From assembly GCF_024199945.1 (NCBI RefSeq), contig NZ_JANADP010000001.1:2170001-2234000 (forward strand): 64,000 nucleotides of DNA, in the 5' to 3' direction. Positions within the stretch are counted from its first letter, which is position 1. Each line of letters starts with the position of its first letter. Positions 8,110 to 14,833 of the stretch are shown piece after piece. The position numbers and the translations under genes were made by a program. Source of the DNA: Bradyrhizobium sp. CCGUVB4N. Its GTDB lineage: Bacteria; Pseudomonadota; Alphaproteobacteria; Rhizobiales; Xanthobacteraceae. A model generated the notes under the pieces. The model ran no database searches. It saw only the letters and a program-made list of their open reading frames with translations, and had not been told where the DNA came from.

Positions 8110-10017
8110 TCAAATGGCTCCAGGTCTAACGATCCTGGCCCTGAGTTCGTTGTTTTGTCCTGAATGGTGGCAATATGGCGCGCCCGACACGATTCGAACG
8201 TGTGACCTTTGCCTTCGGAGGGCGACGCCCGATCTACGCTGCAGGGCGGAATGGTTCCCTCGACCAATCGCGAGAATCGGGCTTTGCGTGCCCCCGCAAC
8301 CAGCGAATTCTTGCGAATTCGGCGCAGGCGACCTAGCAGAGTTTCCTTTCGCGTTTTGGGAACCATTCCGCAAGGATCGGGTCTTGCGGCTCCCCGCAAC
8401 CACCGACGCTTGCGATAGCAAGCCGTTCAGAGCCCCGGCTTCCGAAAGGACGTCGGGGTTCTTTTTGCCTGCCGCAAACCGGAGGATCGCGGCTAGGTCG
8501 CCGCGCAGCACGATCGCGAGTTCCTCCGCCTCGGGCATCAGCGTCACCTGATCGACGAGGGTACGGAAAACCTCCGCTGCCTCCCCTTTGTCGTCGTCGC
8601 TTTGCAGGCTTTCGTACAGCGCGGCCACGCGCTGCCGATATATCTCCGCCATGTTGGGATGTAGGAGAGGCGGCGGCTCTTCTGCGTTCGCGAGCTTCTC
8701 TCGTACCTCCACCTTTCTGGCCTCGAGCCGCTTCATGTCCTCGACAATGGCCTCGATCGGACCTCCAGCCTTGATGGCGGCCACCAGCTTTCCAAGCTCA
8801 CGTTCAATGCGCGGAAGCTCGTTCCTCATCGCCGCAAGGTCCGCTCCTCGGTCAATCCGCAGCCGGTTCACCTCGCGGGTAAACTCATCGCAGAACTCTT
8901 TGAACAGCTCTGGTTCCATCAGGTGCGTGCGAAGGCCGCTCAACACAGAGGTCTCCAGCGCATCGCGCCGGATGTTCAAACGATTATTGCACGTTCCCTT
9001 ATTGCGAGCCGTTGCGCAGCCGAGCAGGTCCTTCGAAATCATCGTGTACCCGCCGCCGCAGCATCCGCACTTCACGAGGCCGGCGAGGAGGTATTTGGGC
9101 CGATGGCGCTCATTAAGCCTGTTCTCGCCAGGCGCTGAAGGCTCGTAGGCTAGCGTCTGCTGACGCGCCTTGACCGCATCCCACATTTCCTGATCGACAA
9201 TGCGCAGCTCGGGGACTTCTTGGATCACCCATTCGGATTCAGGATTCAGCCGAGAAACGCGCTTTCCGGTATCAGGGTCTTTGAGATAGCGGAGCCGATT
9301 CCACACGAGGCGACCCACATAGAGCTCGTTGTTGAGGATGCCAACGCCGCGCTTTGGGTTGCCGTGAATGGTCGATGGTCCCCATTCAGCGCCTTGCGGT
9401 CCAGGCACACCTTCGCGGTTCAGCTCGAATGCGATTGTGCGCGAGGACTTGCTGGCAAGGTAGTCAGCAAAGATACGGCGAACGACAGCCGCCTCGGCCC
9501 CGTTGACGGTGCGGTCACCTCGGATCGGCTCGCCATTAGTGGCGAATTGCTTGACGACGTCATAACCGAAGCACAGCCCGCCGCCCGACTTACCGTCCGC
9601 GACGCGGCCGCGCAGACCTCGTCGCGTCTTGTCAGCGAGGTCCTTCAGGAACAAGGCGTTCATCGTGCCCTTCAGCCCGACGTGCAGATGCGTGACGTCT
9701 CCCTCCGAGAGTGTGACGATCCGCACGCCGGCGAAGGCCATGCGCTTAAAGAGCCCGGCAATGTCCTCCTGATCGCGGCTGAGTCGGTCCATTGCCTCGG
9801 CAAGCACCACCGCAAACTTCCCGCGCATGGCGTCGCTGATCAGTTCCTGGATGCCGGGGCGAAGTAGCGATGCACCGGAGATCGCCCGGTCCGTGTAGCT
9901 GTCGACCACCGTCCAACCTTGCTTCTCGGCGTGGAGGCGGCAGAGCCGCAACTGATCTTCGATCGATGCGTCGCGCTGATTGTCGGACGAGTAGCGGGCG
10001 TAAAGTGCGATCTTCAT
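8110..10017 (-). CDS. Large serine recombinase (site-specific integrase/resolvase)
   Basis: 635 residues. The resolvase domain (1-150) starts MKIALYARYSSDNQRDASIE with the catalytic serine in YARYSS and has EAMDRLSRDQEDIAGL. A recombinase domain (about 165-270) and a zinc beta-ribbon (LVKCGCCGGGYTMISKDLL, then CATARNKGTCNN) follow, then a coiled coil (ELPRIERELGKLVAAIKAGG). The last 80-90 residues look unnatural (SQNAKGNSARSPAPNSQ) and are translated from repeats and the tRNA-Arg fragment, so the original C-terminus probably changed on integration. RBS GGAGG is 5 bases before the ATG, right after a small gene. Confidence 0.88.
   Translation of the reverse strand: MKIALYARYSSDNQRDASIEDQLRLCRLHAEKQGWTVVDSYTDRAISGASLLRPGIQELISDAMRGKFAVVLAEAMDRLSRDQEDIAGLFKRMAFAGVRIVTLSEGDVTHLHVGLKGTMNALFLKDLADKTRRGLRGRVADGKSGGGLCFGYDVVKQFATNGEPIRGDRTVNGAEAAVVRRIFADYLASKSSRTIAFELNREGVPGPQGAEWGPSTIHGNPKRGVGILNNELYVGRLVWNRLRYLKDPDTGKRVSRLNPESEWVIQEVPELRIVDQEMWDAVKARQQTLAYEPSAPGENRLNERHRPKYLLAGLVKCGCCGGGYTMISKDLLGCATARNKGTCNNRLNIRRDALETSVLSGLRTHLMEPELFKEFCDEFTREVNRLRIDRGADLAAMRNELPRIERELGKLVAAIKAGGPIEAIVEDMKRLEARKVEVREKLANAEEPPPLLHPNMAEIYRQRVAALYESLQSDDDKGEAAEVFRTLVDQVTLMPEAEELAIVLRGDLAAILRFAAGKKNPDVLSEAGALNGLLSQASVVAGSRKTRSLRNGSQNAKGNSARSPAPNSQEFAGCGGTQSPILAIGRGNHSALQRRSGVALRRQRSHVRIVSGAPYCHHSGQNNELRARIVRPGAI
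8176..8233 (-). other. tRNA-Arg(CCG) 3' fragment, probable att site
   Basis: Read on the minus strand this stretch gives the anticodon loop CTCCGAA (anticodon CCG), the variable loop, a perfect T-arm (ACACGTTCGAATCGTGT), the acceptor 3' strand GGGCGC and an encoded CCA at 8176-8178. The D-arm and the 5' acceptor strand are degenerate, so it is not a working tRNA. The adjacent serine recombinase gene reads through it, as expected for an attachment site left by integration into a tRNA gene. Confidence 0.65.
8246..8403. repeat. Nested inverted and direct repeats in the recombinase tail
   Basis: A perfect 14-bp inverted repeat (GCGGAATGGTTCCC at 8246-8259, GGGAACCATTCCGC at 8358-8371) is followed on each side by imperfect direct copies offset by exactly 100 bases (8276-8303 and 8376-8403, sharing CCCCGCAACCA). 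A 10-bp tandem GCGAATTCTT/GCGAATTCGG is at 8303-8322. The position next to the tRNA-Arg fragment suggests recombinase-binding sites; that is inference. Confidence 0.5.
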
Positions 10018-10026
10018 GACGCCTCC

Positions 10027-10263
10027 TTAGTCCGGGAGGCGGTCACGCTTCCGGCTGTCTGTTTCGGCTTGGACGAAGTCCCGCGCGGCCTGCCGAGCCA
10101 GCAGGCGCACCAAATTGACCAGGCGCGGATCGGATTTCGATGCGGTGACGGTCGCAGCCACGGCTCCGGGCGCCGTATCGGCGACCACGCGAAGCTTTTC
10201 AGCTGTTGTTCCTCTCGGTCGCGCCCCCGCGGCGTCCTTGTCGTTGCGCGGATCGCTCCGCAT
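10027..10263 (-). CDS. Small hypothetical protein upstream of the recombinase
   Basis: About 78 residues from the Met at 10263; an upstream TTG at 10293 is possible. The C-terminal half (LVNLVRLLARQAARDFVQAE) is an amphipathic helix region. Its TAA stop is directly followed by the RBS and ATG of the serine recombinase, so the two are likely co-translated. It may act as an accessory factor of the recombinase. No catalytic or DNA-binding motif is visible. Confidence 0.55.
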   Translation of the reverse strand: MRSDPRNDKDAAGARPRGTTAEKLRVVADTAPGAVAATVTASKSDPRLVNLVRLLARQAARDFVQAETDSRKRDRLPD

Positions 10264-10509
10264 CGTGACAAAGATGGCGAGTTGCGGCCGCAACTCAAGA
10301 GAAAATATCTAGCGATATCAGCGCTTTGTGGCGTAGTCGCGCGCTGATCCGAGATAGGAAGCGTAGCGGATCGGGAAATCGCAAAGTGGAGCGCACGAAA
10401 AACATTCGCGTGATCACCTCTGCTAGAGGGCAATCTGTTTGAGCGCGACGTCGGACAACACTACCGACCTCTATTACTGCTGCCGAGGTCAAATGAGACC
10501 CTCGCGGTC

Positions 10510-10548
10510 TTGCGGCAAGCGGAAGATTCGGCTATATATCCAGATATA
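10510..10548 (+). promoter_or_regulatory. vapBC promoter with overlapping operator
   Basis: TTGCGG (10510-10515) and TATATA (10533-10538) are spaced by 17 bases, a good sigma-70 promoter 26 bases before the antitoxin start. A near-palindrome TATATCCAGATATA overlaps the -10 box, which fits autorepression by the antitoxin-toxin complex. Confidence 0.5.
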
Positions 10549-10563
10549 CCATGGAGGCGATCC

Positions 10564-10866
10564 GTGAGCAATAGTGCGCAGAAAAGGGCGATCGAAAATT
10601 ACCGATCCAGGCTGACCAAGCGCGGCATCGTGCGGTTCGAGCTCCAAGCCCTCGAGACCGATCGCGATCTCATCAGAACGCTCGCCCGGAAGTTGACCGA
10701 GGAAGGGCCGGACGCCGGGCATCTCCGACGCGCGGTGCAACAGGCCGTTTCTGGCGAGCCGCCGAAGCCCGGTGGTATCCTGAGTGCGTTGCGTCGCTCG
10801 CCGCTCGTTGGTGCCGATCTCGACCTGACGCGCCCCCATGAAGAAGGGCGTAAGGCCGATCTGTGA
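10564..10866 (+). CDS. VapB-like antitoxin
   Basis: About 100 residues from a GTG at 10564, with GGAGG about 7 bases upstream. The protein begins with a basic helical region (QKRAIENYRSRLTKRGIVRF) followed by LQALETDRDLIRTLARKL, consistent with a small DNA-binding antitoxin. Its TGA overlaps the GTG of the PIN-domain gene (GTGA), the usual coupling of type II toxin-antitoxin pairs. The C-terminal part (ALRRSPLVGADLDL) should wrap the toxin. Confidence 0.75.
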   Translation: MSNSAQKRAIENYRSRLTKRGIVRFELQALETDRDLIRTLARKLTEEGPDAGHLRRAVQQAVSGEPPKPGGILSALRRSPLVGADLDLTRPHEEGRKADL

Positions 10867-11294
10867 CGCGCTATCTTCTCGACACCAACATCATCAGCAA
10901 CATCGTCAAGCCGAAACCGTCAGAGTCACTGTTGGCCTGGATAGGCCAGCAGCGCGATGAGGATTTGTTCATTGCCTCGCTAACAGTCGCCGAAATCCGG
11001 CGCGGTATTCTGGAAAAGCCGCGCGGCAAGAAGCGTGATGCGCTCGACGCCTGGTTCGTTGGTCAAGAGGGACCGCAAGCGCTGTTTGCGGGGCGTATTT
11101 TGTCGTTCGACGACAAAGCAGGCCTGGTCTGGGCGCGGCTGATGGCGGAAGGGAAGGCCGTCGGACGGCCTCGCAGCGGACTCGATATGATCGTCGCCGC
11201 CGTCGCGGGTGCTAATGACTGCGTGGTGGTGACGGACAACGAAAAAGACTTTGCAGGGCTTCAGATCATCAATCCATTGCGCGGCGACTTGTAG
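10863..11294 (+). CDS. VapC toxin, PIN-domain ribonuclease
   Basis: 143 residues forming a PIN domain: first acidic residue in YLLDTNIISNIV, then LTVAEIRRGI, a third acidic site in GRPRSGLDMIVAAVA and the end TDNEKDFAGLQI. Family members cut tRNA or other structured RNA with Mg2+. It starts with GTG overlapping the antitoxin stop. The sir2 pseudogene begins 10 bases downstream, so the TA pair and the SIR2-HerA module may be co-transcribed, and the pair may stabilise or guard that module. Confidence 0.88.
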   Translation: MTRYLLDTNIISNIVKPKPSESLLAWIGQQRDEDLFIASLTVAEIRRGILEKPRGKKRDALDAWFVGQEGPQALFAGRILSFDDKAGLVWARLMAEGKAVGRPRSGLDMIVAAVAGANDCVVVTDNEKDFAGLQIINPLRGDL

Positions 11295-11304
11295 AGGGAA
11301 ATGC

Positions 11305-12692
11305 ATGACAGGAGGGACGCCTGAACCCATCGAGTATCAGCTCATCGGTCTGACTGAGGACGGCAATGCAGGCGACCTGCTACTTGGGCTTGATCAGAAG
11401 CAAGGCGCATTCGCCTCCAGGCGCTGATCTCCGAATGGCTGCGTACGGAGAACCTCGTCGTTCTGACGGGATCTGGTACGTCGGTTTCGGCTGGCGGGAA
11501 GACCATGGTGAATCTTGAAACCGCCGTCTTCGAGACGATCGAGGCTCTCCCCGACGTGCCCGCCTCAGTCGGCCCTATCATCAAGGCGCGTCGGGATGCT
11601 GTCTCATTGGCCGACTTACTCGATGAGCCCACCATGGGGTTCGAGCAGTGGCTATCATTCGTTGCCAATTCCCTCGTTGTTGGTAACTCAAAGGACGCAC
11701 CATTTTCTGGCGTCACCTGGCCGGGCACGCCAGCTCCAAGCCTTGATGACCTCCAATGGTTTGTTGATCGGCTGCGCATGTCGATCTTCTCGGAATGCGC
11801 CCTGTCTTTGCCTGACACCGCCAAAGCGAAGTCGGCAAGCGAGATCGCGCCGCAGCTTGCATTTTTATCCAAGCTCGTCGCGCGTGACAGCAATCTTGGC
11901 CGAACTCATCTCTTCACGCTGAATTACGACACGCTGTTCGAGCAGGCGTTGGAGTTGCTAGGCATCCAATATTTCGACGGCTTCACCGGCCGAGCAGCCG
12001 CTCGCTTCGATCCATCGGTTTATGGGCTCGATGTCTATTATCCGGGTGAGGTTGCCGAAGGCCGGGTGCGGCGCTTCGACAAGTTCCTGCACTTCTACAA
12101 ACTGCACGGATCCATTCATTGGTTTGAACAGGACGGTGAGATGCGCGCGCGGCACCCCGACCTCGTCCCGTTCCGAACCTATGCAGGTTTGAACCGGGAT
12201 GAGAAGGCAGCAGTGCTCGTCAAATTGACCGGCGGAACGCCATAGGTTGGAATCCTGCCGACTGCCAACAAGTTCGCGCAGACTCTGACGATGCCCTATG
12301 CGCATCTCTTCCGGTCCTTTCAGGTGCGCCTCGGTGTCCCCCAGACCTTCCTGCTCGTTCTCGGTTACGGCTTTGGCGATGATCACGTTAGTCGCATCAT
12401 TGAGAATGCGCTCATGAATCCGTCGTTGGTGATGCTCGTGGTCGAACCTAATCCAGCCAGCCCGGTCATAGAGCGGGTACGCCGCTATAAGGACCTCGGT
12501 AAGCGCGCCTTCGTCTTGTGCCCGACGGATGCCGCCTTTGCTGCTAGCAAGTTCAAACACGCGACGTTTGATGATTTCGCCCGCTCGGTAATGCCCGACG
12601 TGCAATGGCTGGACGACTTCCTGCGCCTGCGGCGATTCGAAAAGCAAATAGCTTCGTCCGCGACGCCCGCCGAACCCGCTCCGGAGGCGTGA
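11305..12692 (+). pseudogene. SIR2-domain protein of a SIR2-HerA module, disrupted twice
   Basis: The gene starts at ATG 11305 (MTGGTPEPIEYQLIGL), shifts frame near 11410-11425, then continues in frame from RLQALISEWLRTENLVVLTG. A second break is an in-frame TAG at 12243-12245, between VLVKLTGGTP and VGILPTANKFAQTL, where TAC/TAT (Tyr) would be expected. SIR2 features are clear: TGSGTSVSAGG nucleotide loop, LNYDTLFEQAL, KLHGSIHWF and LLVLGYGFGDDHVSR. In SIR2-HerA systems this subunit depletes NAD+ after phage sensing. With one indel plus one nonsense change no full-length product is expected. herA starts one base after its stop. Confidence 0.85.
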
Positions 12693-12693
12693 G

Positions 12694-14688
12694 ATGGATA
12701 ATCCACGTCTCGTCGGCCATATTGTCTCGGTTCAAGGCTTCCGGGTGAAGGTGGAATTGCTGCCCGAAACCAGATCGGCCCTGCGCGCGACCCTTGACGG
12801 GGTTCAGGCTGCGATCGCGATCAACGCGTATCTGACCTTTTCGTTGGGGGCGGGCGAAACCGTCATTGGTATCATTACCGATCTTGAGGCACGTGAGAGC
12901 TTCGATCCCACCAGCGGCGATGAACTCAACCTGGAACTCATGAAGCCGCGCCGGACCGCCAGCGTGCAGTTGCTGGGTACCATCGAGCATGCCGACGGTG
13001 ACCCGTCTTTCAGTCCGGGTATATCCATCCTGCCAACACTCGATACACCGGCAGAAATCGGATCACCTGACATCTTGCGCGCCGTGTTCGAAATCCCGCC
13101 CCGTCGCAACAGGCCGGAGGGTTATGATGCGAGGGACTTTGACTGCGACTTGAAGATCGGATTTCCGACGGGCCAGGCGCGTAACGTCGTCCGGGCGTCC
13201 TACAATGACCTGTTCTCGAGGCCCTTGGCCATCGTCGGCAACACCGGGTCAGGCAAGTCATTCTCGGTGTCGAGCCTCATTCAGAAGGCCATGAAGGCGC
13301 TCGACGGCGCAGCAGAGGAGCCGCATGTCTTCATTCTCGACATTAATGGCGAATACGCCAAAGCCTTTCCTGCCGCAAAAGCAGCGGTTCGCATGCCGGA
13401 TCGCATCTATCTCAATGGCAAAGAGTTCGGCCTCCCGCTCTGGTTCCTGAACGCGGAGGAGATTTGTGCATGGCTGAGCGCGGCGGAACAGACACAGGAA
13501 CCCGTGTTGAAAGACTGGTGGGCGATTGCGAAGGGCGGCAATGCCACAGCTGCGGCCAGTCTCGGTTCATTGCAGAATGCAATGAGCGCGCTCGATCAAC
13601 TTCTCAGCGAACTTACAAAGATCAAGAAGAAGGCGGCGGGTTCCTATTGTGACGCCGTTACCGGCCATCTCGCGAACACCGATATCGACACCACGGCGTT
13701 CGACAGACTGTTCACCTCACATCGCTCCGCCAACGACTACAACACCGAGGTCATGAACAATCAGGCTGTGATCGCGGCCGAAGCAGAGAAGCTCAAGGAC
13801 GCCATCCGATCCAAGATTGTCGGCGGGCGTGATACAGCGGAGGCTGGCGCGCGCACTGCGGACTCTCCACTTCCGATCGCGCGCTCGACATTAACCGATC
13901 CATCACTGATCAACCGCGCCGTATCGAAGGAGGACACCTTTCGGGTGGACGCCCATCTCACCACGCTGAAGCTGCGTTTGAAAACCCGCCTTGATGACCA
14001 AAGGTGGCGTGCGTTCCTCAACTATGAAGACGCTGTCACTGCCATCGCTAGTTTGTCCGCCTGGTTCGCTCGTTTTGGATTGGGGGCTAAGACAGGTCCA
14101 AAGGTGTCGGTGCTCGATCTTTCGATGCTGAGCAACGAAGTGCTGCCCTATGCATGTGCCGTCATCGGGCGCGTGTTGCTGGAGGCGCGGGAACGCTTGC
14201 CCGCTGCGTCACGCTACAAACATCCGTGGGTTCTCGTCCTCGAAGAAGCGCATAACTATGCCCGACCGGCTCGCGCGGACGAGGATCGAGGTCATCGACT
14301 GGCGCGATTGACCTTTGAGCGTATCGCAAAGGAAGGGCGCAAGTTCGGCCTGTCGCTCATCATCGCCAGCCAACGTCCGAGCGAGATTAGCCAGACTATC
14401 ATCAGTCAGTGCGCTAACTTCATCAGCCATCGTCTCCAGAATCCGGACGACATCGACCATTTCCGTCGCATCATCCCGATGCAAGCCCGGCGCTTGCTCG
14501 ATCAGGTAACGATATTGTCGTCAGGCGAAGCGATTGTCTTCGGCAGCGCGTTCCACATCCCGACGCGAGTGCAATTCGATAGGCCCGATCCCAGCCCCTA
14601 TAGCCAGACGGCGGCGCCTTTCCATGAGTGGTCGAAAGAAAAAGCCCCGTTTCCGCTCGCACAAATTATCGATGCTTGGGGGGCCTAG
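12694..14688 (+). CDS. herA: HerA-like DNA-translocating ATPase (SIR2-HerA defence)
   Basis: 664 residues. An N-terminal HAS-barrel-like region (LVGHIVSVQGFRVKVELLPE) precedes the RecA-like core with Walker A GNTGSGKS (about 182-189), VFILDINGEYAKAF, Walker B WVLVLEEAHNYARPA (about 510), sensor LIIASQRPSEIS and NFISHRLQNPDDIDHFRRI. This is the HerA/FtsK-type hexameric ATPase that pairs with SIR2 or NurA nucleases. It starts one base after the sir2 stop. It appears intact although its partner is broken, so the module is probably non-functional or HerA now has another partner. Confidence 0.9.
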   Translation: MDNPRLVGHIVSVQGFRVKVELLPETRSALRATLDGVQAAIAINAYLTFSLGAGETVIGIITDLEARESFDPTSGDELNLELMKPRRTASVQLLGTIEHADGDPSFSPGISILPTLDTPAEIGSPDILRAVFEIPPRRNRPEGYDARDFDCDLKIGFPTGQARNVVRASYNDLFSRPLAIVGNTGSGKSFSVSSLIQKAMKALDGAAEEPHVFILDINGEYAKAFPAAKAAVRMPDRIYLNGKEFGLPLWFLNAEEICAWLSAAEQTQEPVLKDWWAIAKGGNATAAASLGSLQNAMSALDQLLSELTKIKKKAAGSYCDAVTGHLANTDIDTTAFDRLFTSHRSANDYNTEVMNNQAVIAAEAEKLKDAIRSKIVGGRDTAEAGARTADSPLPIARSTLTDPSLINRAVSKEDTFRVDAHLTTLKLRLKTRLDDQRWRAFLNYEDAVTAIASLSAWFARFGLGAKTGPKVSVLDLSMLSNEVLPYACAVIGRVLLEARERLPAASRYKHPWVLVLEEAHNYARPARADEDRGHRLARLTFERIAKEGRKFGLSLIIASQRPSEISQTIISQCANFISHRLQNPDDIDHFRRIIPMQARRLLDQVTILSSGEAIVFGSAFHIPTRVQFDRPDPSPYSQTAAPFHEWSKEKAPFPLAQIIDAWGA

Positions 14689-14833
14689 CTCAAAGTTTCT
14701 CGATGCCTTTGCCGGAACTTGTCACGGATCGATTATGCAGAACCGGTCTCCTCGGTGAAAGTAGTCGAAGTAGCGTGCTCGAGGACTTTCCACTTGCGTC
14801 GAGAAGGGGGCGACACGGATTGGGATGCGTCGG

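Noticed and set aside
8110..8370. C-terminal tail of the serine recombinase as a new functional domain
   Set aside because: The tail is a translation of repeats and a tRNA fragment and has no protein-like composition.
12243..12245. Programmed read-through of the sir2 TAG
   Set aside because: The same gene also has a frameshift upstream, so simple decay is more likely than recoding.
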